Positions 54,732 through 64,000 of a DNA stretch of 64,000 nucleotides are shown in pieces (position 1 is the first letter of the stretch; each line of letters opens with the position of its first letter). The notes under the pieces were generated by a model, which saw nothing but the letters and a program-made list of their open reading frames with translations, was not told the DNA's origin and did not search any database. Location of the stretch: positions 979,058 to 1,043,057 of the forward strand of contig NZ_FWFT01000001.1 in NCBI RefSeq assembly GCF_900172275.1, given 5' to 3'. The position numbers and the translations under genes were made by a program. The stretch is from Pseudooctadecabacter jejudonensis. Its GTDB lineage: Bacteria; Pseudomonadota; Alphaproteobacteria; Rhodobacterales; Rhodobacteraceae.

Positions 54732-55307
54732 TCAGCCGCTAAAGACAAACATCCAGATCAGACCGGGAGCCGCCTCACCCAAGGCCAGGGCCACGATCAG
54801 GCCCCGCATAAGCCAGCCCTGAAACCTGCGCCACAACACCGCACACAGGATCAGTGACACCGCGATCTCAAGCGGGGCGACTATGCTGGCATAGTGATTG
54901 CGGTCCCAATAGCTGACGGGGCTTTCGAACACCCAGTTCGACAGCGGCCAAAAGTGGGCGCGGCCATCGTCATGGTGCAGCGGAAAGTCCAGTCCGATGT
55001 GCAACAAGGCGGCCCCGCACAGGGCAATGCCCCACCCGCTGCGGAACCACCCTGCCACCGCCAGCGCAATCCCCCACAACACCGCCGAATTGTCGATCTT
55101 GAAAATTGTCTGCCACAGGTCCGAGAAATAAAGCTCTCCGAACACCACCTGCGGGTCGGTGCCCAGTACGACCAAATGAAACCCCGCCAGCAGGTACAGT
55201 GACAAATCCGGGATCAACGCCCCCGCGAAGGCCGCCGCCGTCACGACAGCTGCGTCCCGTTTGCCGAATGCGGCAAGGCCGAAAATCAGATGGGCGGGCG
55301 TGTTCAT
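54732..55307 (-). CDS. DUF457-like membrane protein (metal-dependent hydrolase type)
   Basis: 191 residues, five helices. [22 protein letters not shown] and [23 protein letters not shown] resemble the YdjM/DUF457 family with a metal-binding HxxxDxxxHH region. Divergent from cobQ. Start ATG 55307 behind GAGGAAAG. Confidence 0.7.
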   Translation of the reverse strand: MNTPAHLIFGLAAFGKRDAAVVTAAAFAGALIPDLSLYLLAGFHLVVLGTDPQVVFGELYFSDLWQTIFKIDNSAVLWGIALAVAGWFRSGWGIALCGAALLHIGLDFPLHHDDGRAHFWPLSNWVFESPVSYWDRNHYASIVAPLEIAVSLILCAVLWRRFQGWLMRGLIVALALGEAAPGLIWMFVFSG

Positions 55308-55357
55308 GTCTTTCCTCATCGGGCGGGGCTGTTAGACATGCAGCGTGGAGGACGGCC

Positions 55358-56818
55358 ATGGCAAAGGCAATCATGATTCAGGGCGCAGGGTCCAACGTGG
55401 GCAAATCCATGTTGGTCGCAGGGCTGTGCCGTGCCGCCCGCATGAGGGGGCTAACCGTCGCGCCGTTCAAGCCGCAAAACATGTCGAACAATGCCGCAGT
55501 CACCACCGATGGCGGCGAGATTGGCCGCGCGCAGGCGCTGCAGGCATTGGCCTGTGGGCTTGATCCGCACACGGATATGAACCCTGTCCTGCTGAAGCCC
55601 GAAACCGATGTGGGCGCGCAGGTGATCGTGCAGGGCAAGCGTTTTGCCACCATGAAGGCGCGCGAATACGGTACGCGAAAGGGAGATTTGATCCCGCGTG
55701 TGCTGGACAGCTACCACCGGCTTGCGGGCGCATACGACCTGATCTTGATTGAGGGCGCAGGCTCCCCCGCCGAAATCAACCTGCGCGCCGGTGACATCGC
55801 CAACATGGGCTTTGCGGAGGCCGCGGATTGCCCCGTGGTGCTGATCGGCGACATTGATCGCGGCGGCGTCATCGCGCAATTGGTCGGCACGGATGTGATC
55901 CTGCCGCCCGAGGACCGCGCCCGCATCAAAGCCTTTGCGATCAACAAGTTTCGCGGCGACACCACGTTGTTTGACGACGGTATGACCGCCATCGCCCGCC
56001 ACACGGGCTGGGCCCCGCTGGGGATCGTGCCGTGGTTTGCCGATGCGTGGAAACTGCCTGCTGAGGACGTCATGGATGTGGCCAGCCGCAAAGGCGGCGC
56101 CATCAAGGTGGCGGTGCCGCGCCTGAACCGGATTGCCAACTTTGACGATCTGGACCCCCTCGCCGCGCAACCCGATGTGACGGTCGAAATTGTCGAAGCG
56201 GGCCGCCCCCTGCCCGGCGATGCAGACCTCGTCCTGATCCCGGGGTCAAAATCTACCATTGCGGATCTTGCGCATTTCCGCGCGCAAGGGTGGGACACCG
56301 ATCTGTTGGCACACGTTCGGCGCGGAGGGCACGTTCTGGGCATCTGTGGCGGATATCAGATGTTGGGGCGCGAAATTTCCGACCCTGACGGTATCGAGGG
56401 GCCCGCGACCCGCGTGCGCGGGCTGGGGCTGTTGGATGTCACAACGGTCATGGCCCAGCACAAACGACTGGCCCTGTCCGAGGCGCGCTATGACGCAACG
56501 GGCGATCCTGTCACGGGCTACGAAATCCACATAGGTGAGACGGTGGGCCCTGATCGCACAAACGGATGGCTGACGTTGGACGGCCGGTCCGAAGGGGCAG
56601 CCAGCGCGGACGGACGCATCAAAGGCTGCTACTTGCACGGGTTGTTTGCATCCGACGGGTTTCGCGCCGCCTATATGGAGGGCATTGGCGCGCCTATTCA
56701 GACACTGAACTACGATGCAGGGGTCGAGGCGACGCTAGATACCTTAGCGCATCATTTGGAAGCCACGTTGGATGTGGATCGGCTTCTTGGTCTGGCTGAG
56801 GATGTCCCCCAGGCCTGA
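55358..56818 (+). CDS. cobQ: Cobyric acid synthase
   Basis: 486 residues. P-loop GAGSNVGKS (about 9-17), and the glutaminase-like Cys in [10 protein letters not shown] (about 329) with His in CYLHGLF. It amidates four carboxylates of adenosyl-cobyrinate. ATG 55358 behind GGAGGA. Other cob genes are not in the window. Confidence 0.95.
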   Translation: MAKAIMIQGAGSNVGKSMLVAGLCRAARMRGLTVAPFKPQNMSNNAAVTTDGGEIGRAQALQALACGLDPHTDMNPVLLKPETDVGAQVIVQGKRFATMKAREYGTRKGDLIPRVLDSYHRLAGAYDLILIEGAGSPAEINLRAGDIANMGFAEAADCPVVLIGDIDRGGVIAQLVGTDVILPPEDRARIKAFAINKFRGDTTLFDDGMTAIARHTGWAPLGIVPWFADAWKLPAEDVMDVASRKGGAIKVAVPRLNRIANFDDLDPLAAQPDVTVEIVEAGRPLPGDADLVLIPGSKSTIADLAHFRAQGWDTDLLAHVRRGGHVLGICGGYQMLGREISDPDGIEGPATRVRGLGLLDVTTVMAQHKRLALSEARYDATGDPVTGYEIHIGETVGPDRTNGWLTLDGRSEGAASADGRIKGCYLHGLFASDGFRAAYMEGIGAPIQTLNYDAGVEATLDTLAHHLEATLDVDRLLGLAEDVPQA

Positions 56819-56860
56819 CCCCAACACACGATGATCTGGCCAAATTGCCTATCGGGCGGA

Positions 56861-57985
56861 TCAGTCGAATTCCTGACTGTTCAAAATGCGGTAGATTTCA
56901 CGGCGGACCAGTTTACGCACGTTGCGTGTGATCCGTTCGCCCATCGGGCCGGTCAGTTCCTCGCGCACGACCTCTGACACCAAAGCGCGCAGGGCCTCTT
57001 CGTCGATCGTGCCATTACCAGCCATGATCTCATCCAGATCATCGTCCAACTCATCATCATAATCGCCAGCGTCATCGACCCTTACATCGACCCTTGCAGC
57101 GGCGGGATCACGGTGAGTGAATTGTGCCGCTTCATCTGCCGCACCTTCCCGGTCAGGCGCGACAGCAGCGGCATCACTCCCCTGATGTCCGGTTTCGCCG
57201 GCCTCGATGGTTTCAGCCTCAGGCGTATCCTCGCTGAGCTGCCGAACGATGGTGCCAGGCCACGCTATGGTTTGCGCGACAATCTCGCTGCCGTCCGGTT
57301 CGAACTCTTGCGCTTCGTTGCTGACCGCGGCCTCAAGCTCAGCGATTTGGGCAACGAGTGCGGATCGGTCTGGAACGTCGGCGGTGACACCCGCCTCAAC
57401 CGGCGTGTCCTCCCCCGCCTCCCCGTCCGAGGCCTCAACGCTCTGCGGTGGCTCTTCGACGATGCGGTTGGTCAGCTCAAGTGGGGCGACATCGGGTGGC
57501 GTATCATCCACCTCAGTTTTGCCTGTTGCGACCTGATCCTCGGACATGTCTGTCCAGTCGTCATTCTGTTCGTGGTCCTGCACGAGATCGGCATTTTCAT
57601 CAGGGTCGACAGCCCAGTCCACGGCGTGGTCCTCATGATCCTCATCCGCGGGCTGCTGGCCCTCATCCACAACGAGAAACGCAGGCGTCAAAACAAACTT
57701 TTCGGGCTTGTCGTCCGGCGCGGTCGCCTCAGCCTGTGTCGAGACGGCGGTATCATCTTGTGCGGGTTGGCTGTTTTGATCGGGTGCATCAAACCAACCT
57801 CGATCCGCAGCAGACCCTTCGGGCACATGGTGCTGTGCCGCGTCCTCATCCCCTACGCCCTCATTGATCTGGGACGTGCCCCCGTCCTCAGACGCGTTCG
57901 CGCGCGACGTGTCGCCATTGCTCACAAGTCTGCGGATAGAGGACAGTACATCCTCAATTTCTACGTTGGTCACCGGGTCGGACAT
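56861..57985 (-). CDS. PopZ-like acidic protein (DUF2497 features)
   Basis: 374 residues. N-terminal short helix VEIEDVLSSIRRLVS, a very acidic, low-complexity middle of about 270 residues rich in Asp, Glu, Ala and Pro, and a C-terminal helical block ALRALVSEVVREELTGPMGERITRNVRKLVRREIYRIL. This is the domain plan of PopZ, the alphaproteobacterial pole-organising scaffold (short N-terminal helix, acidic linker, C-terminal oligomerisation). Sequence identity is low outside these blocks. It neighbours tolC and pcm. Polar scaffold function is inferred. Confidence 0.6.
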   Translation of the reverse strand: MSDPVTNVEIEDVLSSIRRLVSNGDTSRANASEDGGTSQINEGVGDEDAAQHHVPEGSAADRGWFDAPDQNSQPAQDDTAVSTQAEATAPDDKPEKFVLTPAFLVVDEGQQPADEDHEDHAVDWAVDPDENADLVQDHEQNDDWTDMSEDQVATGKTEVDDTPPDVAPLELTNRIVEEPPQSVEASDGEAGEDTPVEAGVTADVPDRSALVAQIAELEAAVSNEAQEFEPDGSEIVAQTIAWPGTIVRQLSEDTPEAETIEAGETGHQGSDAAAVAPDREGAADEAAQFTHRDPAAARVDVRVDDAGDYDDELDDDLDEIMAGNGTIDEEALRALVSEVVREELTGPMGERITRNVRKLVRREIYRILNSQEFD

Positions 57986-58064
57986 TTTGTTCCTGCTTTC
58001 GCCTCAAGTCCGGATGATAACCGCCCCACTGATTCCAAACAACCGATAGTCGGCTTTTGAAGTA

Positions 58065-59432
58065 TTATTGGAGAGATTCCAGCACCCGATCCAGCGCCTG
58101 ACCCTGTTCAGACACCCGCGATGGGGCTTCACGGACCAGATTATAATAGGCAGCGGGATCATAGCTTTGCACGCCGAGGTTCAAGTGATCTGCCGTCAAC
58201 AAGCCCATCGCGGCCAAGACGCCATAGCTGGCCACGACCTCATTGGCCTGAGCGTCGATCATGTTGGCCTGCGCATCCAGCAATTCCTGTTCCGCGTTCA
58301 GGACGTCCAGCGTTGTGCGGGCGCCCAATGTGGCCTCTTCGCGGACGCCGCGGAAGGCTGTGCGGGCGGCACGAATCTGCAGATCAGAGGCCTCGCGGCT
58401 GGCCCGTGCCACCGCCAAAACGGCATAGGCATTGCCCACTTGCTGATTGATCCCTTGGGTGGTGATCAACAGACCAGCGCGGGCTGCATCGCGGTTGGCC
58501 TGCGCCTGACGGATGATCGATTGCAGCTGTCCACCTTGATAAATCGTGCCTCCGTAGGTCAGGGCCAAGCGCTGTGTTGTGTCACCTTCGTCTGTGAGGC
58601 CCAGCGTGCCGGACAGGTTCAGACGGGGGTTCAACGCGGCCTCTGCGCGGCGAATGTTCAACTCGGCGGCGGTGACGGCATGTTGGGCGGCGCGGATATT
58701 GGGGTGGTTGCGCACGGCAAAGGCGCGGGCGGCCTCCACGTCATGTTGCAAACGTGCAGGGCTGACTACGGCCAGGCGGCCCGGACCACGGCCCACGGCG
58801 GCGCGGAATTCTTCGTTCGCTTGCACAAGCGCGCCTTCGGCTGAGGCCAAAAGGCTGCGGGCTGCGGCCAAACGGGCCTCCGCCAGGGACACATCTGTTC
58901 GTGTAACCTCTCCGACTTCGAACCGGTCACGGGCCGCCCGCAACTCCTGCTGGATCAGACCGACATTGTTGCGCCGCAGGGCCAAAAACTCGGACGCGCT
59001 GCGCACGGACAAATAGGCCTGTGCGGCGCGGAACAGCACGGATTGTTCGACATCAATCAGGCCCTGACGCGTCTGCAAAACCAGCTCTTTTTGGACATCG
59101 GTGGCCAAAGCGCTTGCCCCGCCATCGGCCAACAACAGGCTGGCTGTGACTGTCGCTGTGGCCGATAGATTGTCAGAAATGCTGCCCGTGGACCGCAACG
59201 CCGAGCTGTCTTGATACACCGCCTGCGTCTGCCACGTCACAACAGGGCGCAGGGACGCCAGCGATTGCGCCACATCTTCGTCAGCCGCCCGCAAGACAGC
59301 ACGGTTTTGGTCCAGCAACCCCGAATTGTGGTAAGCATCGCGCAGGGCATCGGCAAGGCTATCTGCCCGTACGGGTCCCGTCATCACACCAGCCGCCAGT
59401 GCAGCCATCGCAAAGATATGTCGCATTCTCAT
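58065..59432 (-). CDS. tolC: TolC-family outer membrane channel
   Basis: 455 residues. A signal peptide (RHIFAMAALAAGVMTGPVRA) precedes two OEP repeats with long helices (NLSGTLGLTDEGDTTQRLALTYGGTIYQGG, ELLDAQANMIDAQANEVVASYGVLAAMG). It forms the outer membrane exit duct for type I secretion and drug efflux. Start ATG 59432 behind AAGGA; a longer frame lacks a ribosome site. Next to pcm. Confidence 0.92.
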   Translation of the reverse strand: MRMRHIFAMAALAAGVMTGPVRADSLADALRDAYHNSGLLDQNRAVLRAADEDVAQSLASLRPVVTWQTQAVYQDSSALRSTGSISDNLSATATVTASLLLADGGASALATDVQKELVLQTRQGLIDVEQSVLFRAAQAYLSVRSASEFLALRRNNVGLIQQELRAARDRFEVGEVTRTDVSLAEARLAAARSLLASAEGALVQANEEFRAAVGRGPGRLAVVSPARLQHDVEAARAFAVRNHPNIRAAQHAVTAAELNIRRAEAALNPRLNLSGTLGLTDEGDTTQRLALTYGGTIYQGGQLQSIIRQAQANRDAARAGLLITTQGINQQVGNAYAVLAVARASREASDLQIRAARTAFRGVREEATLGARTTLDVLNAEQELLDAQANMIDAQANEVVASYGVLAAMGLLTADHLNLGVQSYDPAAYYNLVREAPSRVSEQGQALDRVLESLQ

Positions 59433-59486
59433 CATCAAATCCTTCGCAAGTGACTGATATACGGACCGTTTTGTCATTTAGATTGG

Positions 59487-60140
59487 TTAAAGCGAAAAGG
59501 CGGCCTCTTTCGCGAAACCGGCCAGCACCGGGGCGCCTGCATTAAAGGACATCCGCCAGTTCATCACACCGTCAATCTTGCGGCCCACACGGACTTCTCC
59601 CAACGCGCCGTCTGCAAAAATGGCCACCATCCGGCCCCCCTCGCGCAGCTGATCGACAAGGCTGTCGGGCATCACCTCAATGGCGCCTTGCAGGATGATC
59701 ACATCGAAAGGGCCGCTTTTGGCGTTGCCGTCGGCCAGGGCGCCTTCGAACACGGCGGCATTATCCACCCCTTGGGCGGCCAATATAGCCTCTGCATCCG
59801 CCGCGCGGGAGGCATCGTCTTCAAGGGCCACCACAAATTCGGCCATATGCGCCAGCACGGCCGTGGAATAGCCCAGACCACACCCCAGATCGAGGATCAC
59901 ATCCGTCGGCTGCACATCAACCGCATCCAGCATTTTGGCCAGCGTCCGCGGCTCAAGCACCACGCGGTCCTCGCCCAGCGAGATATTTTCACCGATATAG
60001 GCCGCATCCCGCTGACCATCGGGCACGTATTCCTCACGCGGGACGCTGAGAAGCGCATCAATAATCGGGAATTTGGTGACATCTGAGGGGCGCACCTGTG
60101 TGTCGACCATCAATGTACGGCGGGAGGTATAGTCTGCCAC
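59487..60140 (-). CDS. pcm: Protein-L-isoaspartate O-methyltransferase family
   Basis: 217 residues. SAM motif ILDLGCGLGYSTAVLAHM, and the N-terminal PCMT features (FPIIDALLSVPREEYVPD). It repairs isoaspartyl residues, but roseobacter members beside tolC may have another methyl acceptor. Lies 54 bp before tolC on the same strand. Confidence 0.85.
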   Translation of the reverse strand: MADYTSRRTLMVDTQVRPSDVTKFPIIDALLSVPREEYVPDGQRDAAYIGENISLGEDRVVLEPRTLAKMLDAVDVQPTDVILDLGCGLGYSTAVLAHMAEFVVALEDDASRAADAEAILAAQGVDNAAVFEGALADGNAKSGPFDVIILQGAIEVMPDSLVDQLREGGRMVAIFADGALGEVRVGRKIDGVMNWRMSFNAGAPVLAGFAKEAAFSL

Positions 60141-60499
60141 GAGCTAAACTCTTTCGTTCAGGTTGGATTGCCTATTCATGCCACAGCCCCCGCGCTCTCG
60201 CAACGTCCCTTTGCGTGCCAAAACGAACTGAATGGTGTCAGCCTGCCCCGCCGGCCGACGGATGCTTTGAACCACGCAAAAAGGCCCGCCAAACCCGCCC
60301 AGATTTGCCCCGTGGCGCACTGGCGGGAACCGGCCTGGGCTGACGCCTTCGACCCGCCTGACACACTGGGCACATATCCAGCGTCGGTCGTGTCCTGCCT
60401 TGGTGTATGGCGCCTCAGCTGCATTGAAAAATGTAAAGGCTTGCACGAATCGATTGTAAACGCTTACAGTTTTAGTGAATCAGCCGATATGAGGCCTGA
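60141..60499. other. 359-bp promoter region of the TRAP operon
   Basis: Divergent promoters of pcm and the TRAP operon. No gene of support; short open frames on both strands look random. The right end contains the LacI-type operator at 60455. Confidence 0.6.
60455..60468. promoter_or_regulatory. LacI/CcpA-type palindromic operator
   Basis: TGTAAACGCTTACA, a palindrome with one mismatched centre pair, matches the general operator shape of LacI-family regulators (TGWAARCGYTWNCW), 32 bp upstream of the small membrane gene at 60500. Confidence 0.55.
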
Positions 60500-60685
60500 A
60501 TGTTCTTACTTATCTCATTCGTCGCTTTCGCGATTTTCTTTCTAAATGTTGCCCTTGGGGCATTCGCAGACAGCGCATTCCTTGGGGATGTGGGAGAGAT
60601 GCTGGTTCTGTTTTGCGCGACCGTTCTGTTTGTCGTCGCGATTCTCAAAAAAGAAGCTGATCGGAATGACAACGACAGCACATAA
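60500..60685 (+). CDS. Small membrane protein leading TRAP operon (61 aa)
   Basis: Two helices (LLISFVAFAIFFLNVALGAF and EMLVLFCATVLFVVAILK) and a charged tail. ATG follows GAGGCCTGA. Ends 21 bp before dctP. Similar small genes occur in front of TRAP clusters in related bacteria; function unknown. Confidence 0.65.
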   Translation: MFLLISFVAFAIFFLNVALGAFADSAFLGDVGEMLVLFCATVLFVVAILKKEADRNDNDST

Positions 60686-60706
60686 GTCCAACGGGAGGAG
60701 AACCAA

Positions 60707-61858
60707 ATGGATTACAAAGACCGCGAAGAACTGGCGTCAACGGAACGCCGGAATTTCCTGAAGATCGCATCAACGGCCGGCTTTACCGCAGCATTGGTCG
60801 CAGGCGCGGCTGGCACGTTGTGGTCAACACAAGCAGCCGCACAATCGGCCAACGAAGAGCGCGAGCGGGAGGCCGCAGCCGAGCACACGATGACGATCGC
60901 CACCGCCTACGTTCTGGGCGCGTCGCGCAGCTACCCGATTATGCAGCTGGACCTGAAAGAGAACATCCAGAACGCCACGAACGGCAAAGTCTATGTCAAA
61001 CTGGCACCTGGTGGTCAGCTGGGCGCAGGTGGCGCGTTGGTTCAGGCGGTTCAGGGTGGCACCATTCAGGCCGCGCAGCATTCGCTGTCCAACTTTGCCC
61101 CGTTTGCATCCACTGTCGACCTGATCAACATGCCGTATCTGTGCGGGTCCAACCAGCGCTTTACGAACCTTGTGAATTCCGATTTCTGGAACAGCACTGT
61201 TACGCCCAAGATCGAAGAAAACGGCTTTAAGCCCTTGTTCTACGTCAACATCGACCCTCGCGTCGTGGCCGTGCGCAAAGGCGGCGCCGGTGCGGTGATC
61301 ACGCCGGGCGATCTGGACGGTGTGAAGTTCCGCGTGCCAGGGTCTGCCATGTTGCAGCAATACTACCGTCTGGTTGGTGCGAACCCGACACCTGTGGCCT
61401 GGGGCGAGACACCATCGGCAATCCAGCAGGGTGTGGCTGACGCGCTTGACCCGTCTGTGGGCGCGCTGTTCGTATTCGGCTTTAAGGACATCCTGTCCCA
61501 CGTGACCTTCACGCAGGCTGTGCCGGATTCTCAGGTCTATTCGTGTAACCTTGAGTGGTTCAACTCCATGCCCGCCGACGTGCAGGAAGGCATCATGTGG
61601 GGCTCCGAGATGACGGCGCACCAGAACCTCGCCAAAGTCCCATCCGCACGGGCCCATGCCATGTCGGAGCTTGCGAAAGCAGGCGTCGAATTCCACAGCC
61701 TTAGCGACGATCAGCTGGCCGAGTGGAAAGAGGCCGGTGGCTATCAGCGCTCCGAATGGGATGAGTTCAAGGTCGAACTCGCCGGATCCATGGACGCCTT
61801 CGCGCAGATGGAAGAAGCGGCCGGCACGCAGGGCAAATACTACGTCCACGACGCCTAA
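60707..61858 (+). CDS. TRAP transporter substrate-binding protein (DctP family)
   Basis: 383 residues. A Tat signal (ERRNFLKIASTAGFTAALVAGAAG) is unusual for DctP but known. DctP fold with ligand-arginine region GVKFRVPGSAM and QGGTIQAAQHSLSNFAPF. A sulfonate or carboxylate ligand fits the Arg; with a HisD/HpsN-like gene downstream, dihydroxypropanesulfonate is a candidate. Confidence 0.88.
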   Translation: MDYKDREELASTERRNFLKIASTAGFTAALVAGAAGTLWSTQAAAQSANEEREREAAAEHTMTIATAYVLGASRSYPIMQLDLKENIQNATNGKVYVKLAPGGQLGAGGALVQAVQGGTIQAAQHSLSNFAPFASTVDLINMPYLCGSNQRFTNLVNSDFWNSTVTPKIEENGFKPLFYVNIDPRVVAVRKGGAGAVITPGDLDGVKFRVPGSAMLQQYYRLVGANPTPVAWGETPSAIQQGVADALDPSVGALFVFGFKDILSHVTFTQAVPDSQVYSCNLEWFNSMPADVQEGIMWGSEMTAHQNLAKVPSARAHAMSELAKAGVEFHSLSDDQLAEWKEAGGYQRSEWDEFKVELAGSMDAFAQMEEAAGTQGKYYVHDA

Positions 61859-61868
61859 AGCGACCTTC

Positions 61869-61892
61869 GGGGGCCCTGTTTGCGGGGCCCCC
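61869..61892 (+). terminator. Hairpin between dctP and dctQ
   Basis: GGGGGCCC-TGTTTGCG-GGGCCCCC at 61869-61892. No U-tract, so more likely a partial terminator or 3' stabiliser that lowers dctQM relative to the binding protein. Confidence 0.7.
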
Positions 61893-61970
61893 AATGCCCT
61901 CTTCGCCATGACGGATGCACCGCGCAAACCTTGCGCTGTCTTGTGTCATGCAAGCCAAACGGGACCACCC

Positions 61971-62483
61971 ATGACCCTGCTTCGTAAAATTGACCAGAAC
62001 GCCGAGCGCTGGCTGCTTTTGACCTTTTATGTGATGCTGGTCATCACAATGGCGGTCGAAGTGTTGCGCCGCGAGATCTTTGCCTATTCGTCCATCTGGG
62101 GCGAAGAGATCGTGCGCTATGCCTTTATCTACCTTGCCTGGATCGGCGCGGCCGCTGCTGTAAAAGAACGGGCGCATATCCGCATTGATGTGATCATGCA
62201 CTACTTGCCCCCACGACCCAAAGCGCTGCTGTATATGTTTGGCGACGTTGTGATGATGGTTGTGGCTGTGATTGCCCTCTACTGGTCTTACGAAGCCGTT
62301 CACGTGTCTTGGAAGTTTGGCTCGGTGACCGATGGCCTTCGGGTGTCGAAGGTGTGGTTCTTGATGGCTGTGCCGACCGGTTTTGCCCTGATGATTTGGC
62401 GCCTTTTGCAATCCATGCGCCGTGATTTCACGACCCTTCGGACAGGGAAACCTGTCTACGAAGGCGATACATTGTTTGATTAA
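61971..62483 (+). CDS. TRAP transporter small permease (DctQ family)
   Basis: 170 residues, four helices. WGEEIVRYAFIYLAWIGAAAAVKERAHIRID is the DctQ signature. Start ATG 61971 (GGGA site). Followed 12 bp later by dctM. Confidence 0.92.
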   Translation: MTLLRKIDQNAERWLLLTFYVMLVITMAVEVLRREIFAYSSIWGEEIVRYAFIYLAWIGAAAAVKERAHIRIDVIMHYLPPRPKALLYMFGDVVMMVVAVIALYWSYEAVHVSWKFGSVTDGLRVSKVWFLMAVPTGFALMIWRLLQSMRRDFTTLRTGKPVYEGDTLFD

Positions 62484-62495
62484 GGAGCGCGATTG

Positions 62496-63824
62496 ATGCT
62501 TTGGACGACTGTCGCGCAAACGGTTGAGCTGGGATGGGATTTCTACGTGCCCGTCATCCTGTTCGTCGCCCTTATTGCCTTGGCCGTGCCTGTCTGGGCT
62601 GCCATCGGATCTGCTGCTATTTTGATGCTGTTGATGTCCGGCGATCTGCCGCTGTCGCTGGTGGGGGAGCGTTTGTTCACCGGGATCGACGCCTTTGCCC
62701 TGACGGCCATCCCTTTGTTCATCCTGACCGGCGACGTGCTGGTGCGCACCGGCCTCAGTCGGAAATTTCTGGACGTGGCCGAAGCGTTGACCTGCTTTAC
62801 CAAAGGCGGGTTCGGATCTGCAACGGTTCTGGTCTGCGGCATGTTCGCCGCGATCTCAGGGTCTGATGCGGCGGGTGCGGCGGCCGTTGGACGTATGACA
62901 ATCGCCCGTCTGGTTGAGGCAGGATACCCCCGCCCCTATGCCTGTGCGCTGGTTGCAGCAGGTGCCTGTACCGGCATCCTGATCCCGCCCTCTATTGCCT
63001 ACATCATTATCGGTTTGGTGTTGGGCATATCCGCATCCACCCTGTTTCTTGCGGCACTGATCCCGGGCCTGTGCATTCTCTTTGCGATCCTGATCACCAA
63101 CCTGATCGTGAACCGCATTTATGCCTATGAGGGCGGCGGAGATCTGTCGTTCAGCGAATGGCTGGGCAATCTGGGTCGGTCGCTGAAATCCGGCTGGTAT
63201 GCCTTCATCGTGCCGGGCATCATCTTTTACGGGATCTTCTCGGGCCGTTTGACCCCGACCGAGGCAGGCGCCACGGCTGTTGTTGTCACCATCATGATGG
63301 GCTTCTTGCTGGGCACGTTGAAATGGGCTGATTTCCCAGCGATGTTGGTCAGCTCTGCCAAGGTAAACGGGGTCATCTTGCCGATCATCGCATTCTCTGC
63401 CCCGCTGGCAGAGGCGCTTGCGATCATGGGTGTCCCACAAGGTTTTGTGACCTCAGCCACCGGCCTGACCGAAGAGCCCTGGCTGCTGATCCTGTTGATG
63501 ATCGGTATTCTCGTGGCCGCCGGTTGCGTCATGGAGACGACACCAAACATCGTCATTCTGGCACCGATCCTGATGCCGTTGGCCGAAAACATCGGCATGA
63601 ATGAAATTCAGTTCTGCGTGATGATGATCACCGCGTTGGGTGTGGGGTTTATTACGCCGCCTCTTGGGCTGAACCTGTTTGTTGTCTCGGGTATCACGGG
63701 GGAATCCATCCTCAAGATCGCAGCGCGCGCTATTCCATTCGTGCTGAGCATGTTTGTTGTGGTCCTCTTTATTGCCTACGTCCCTGCGGTGTCGACGACC
63801 CTTCTTCCGGACATCTACAAATAG
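62496..63824 (+). CDS. TRAP transporter large permease (DctM family)
   Basis: 442 residues, about twelve helices. GSDAAGAAAVGRMTIARLVEAGYPRPYACALVAAGACTGILIPPSIAYII and PTEAGATAVVVT are typical. Sodium-driven uptake with DctP and DctQ. ATG 62496 with AAGGAG at 8 bp; an overlapping TTG is rejected. Confidence 0.93.
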   Translation: MLWTTVAQTVELGWDFYVPVILFVALIALAVPVWAAIGSAAILMLLMSGDLPLSLVGERLFTGIDAFALTAIPLFILTGDVLVRTGLSRKFLDVAEALTCFTKGGFGSATVLVCGMFAAISGSDAAGAAAVGRMTIARLVEAGYPRPYACALVAAGACTGILIPPSIAYIIIGLVLGISASTLFLAALIPGLCILFAILITNLIVNRIYAYEGGGDLSFSEWLGNLGRSLKSGWYAFIVPGIIFYGIFSGRLTPTEAGATAVVVTIMMGFLLGTLKWADFPAMLVSSAKVNGVILPIIAFSAPLAEALAIMGVPQGFVTSATGLTEEPWLLILLMIGILVAAGCVMETTPNIVILAPILMPLAENIGMNEIQFCVMMITALGVGFITPPLGLNLFVVSGITGESILKIAARAIPFVLSMFVVVLFIAYVPAVSTTLLPDIYK

Positions 63825-63836
63825 GATTGCGCCGCA

Positions 63837-64000
63837 ATGACCCGCGATTATCTTAAGAAAGCGACCCTTACAGCCGCCTCTGGCGCCTCGGATGTGCATG
63901 ATACGGTGGTTGGCATCCTCAATGATATTGAGGCGGGCGGGGACGCCAAGGCGATGGAATATGCCGCCAAGTTTGACCGCTACGAGGGCAACGTGATGCT
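63837..64000 (+). CDS. hpsN: HisD-like dehydrogenase, candidate HpsN (3' end outside window)
   Basis: Only 54 N-terminal residues are visible: TRDYLKKATLTAASGASDVHDTVVGILNDIEAGGDAKAMEYAAKFDRYEG. The style fits the histidinol dehydrogenase superfamily member HpsN, (R)-2,3-dihydroxypropanesulfonate dehydrogenase of roseobacters, usually next to a TRAP transporter. True HisD is possible but a TRAP neighbour makes it less likely. ATG follows GGATTG weakly, 12 bp after dctM. Confidence 0.6.
   Translation, partial: MTRDYLKKATLTAASGASDVHDTVVGILNDIEAGGDAKAMEYAAKFDRYEGNVM

Noticed and set aside
60144..60545. Short frames upstream of the TRAP operon
   Set aside because: Conflicting strands, no ribosome sites, and the region carries the operator.

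Overview
The window is about 62% GC and densely packed. Gene content points to a marine alphaproteobacterium of the Roseobacter group (Rhodobacteraceae): a PleD-type diguanylate cyclase, a Rhodobacterales-type DUF6280 protein, a pcm-tolC pair, PutR-PutA, form II CoxL, a non-pyrrolysine MttB homologue, carnitine breakdown genes and a TRAP transporter beside a HisD-like dehydrogenase. The genus cannot be set from the sequence alone. It looks like ordinary chromosome; I see no phage, plasmid, insertion sequence or CRISPR array.

Layout. 1-4.5 kb: end of an SPFH/GYF protein, two cytochrome b561-like membrane proteins, a zinc-ribbon membrane protein, a sugar kinase and dtd. 4.5-7.8 kb: complete zinc uptake locus (zur-znuC-znuB diverging from znuA) around a palindromic Zur box. 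7.8-17.6 kb: acyltransferase, MttB-like methyltransferase, HAD phosphatase, pleD, an ECF sigma locus with an envelope-stress flavour, DUF983, Nudix, and an EamA permease. 17.7-21.6 kb: a tightly overlapping carnitine operon (BKACE, two small lipoproteins, carnitine dehydrogenase-thioesterase fusion, SDR). 21.8-30.6 kb: acetyltransferase, aldo-keto reductase, MFS, an AT-richer patch with unrecognised genes, metG, MltB-type transglycosylase, a 117-bp tandem repeat array and tRNA-Leu(UAA). 30.6-36 kb: putR/putA, rhomboid protease and two tandem GFA proteins. 36-44 kb: inositol monophosphatase-like, GGDEF-EAL, metR/metF with a MetR box, a DUF2235 hydrolase and CoxL. 44.7-60 kb: valS, a Tat micro-protein, two aminotransferases, an MsbA-like exporter, ygfZ, efp, cobQ, a PopZ-like acidic protein, tolC and pcm. 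60.5-64 kb: TRAP transporter leading into a HisD/HpsN-like dehydrogenase cut by the window edge.

Metabolic theme: uptake and use of marine osmolytes and C/N/S compounds. Carnitine is converted towards glycine betaine, which an MttB homologue elsewhere in the window could demethylate. Proline goes to glutamate through PutA. The TRAP/HisD locus may handle sulfonates such as dihydroxypropanesulfonate.

The most unusual layer is a family of short dispersed repeats with related cores (TTTCTTTGGGTCAAAAATA, TTCATCTGACCCAAAAA in inverse orientation, TTTCGCTGTTTCAAAAATA). They sit mostly at gene ends with GC-rich palindromes, but two copies lie inside coding sequence, in the PutA interdomain linker and at the YgfZ C-terminus, in the same reading frame. 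No clearly new multi-gene system is evident. The best candidates for undescribed biology are this repeat family, the 117-bp array by tRNA-Leu, the lipoprotein-bearing carnitine operon, the PopZ-like protein and the orphan gene at 25.7 kb.
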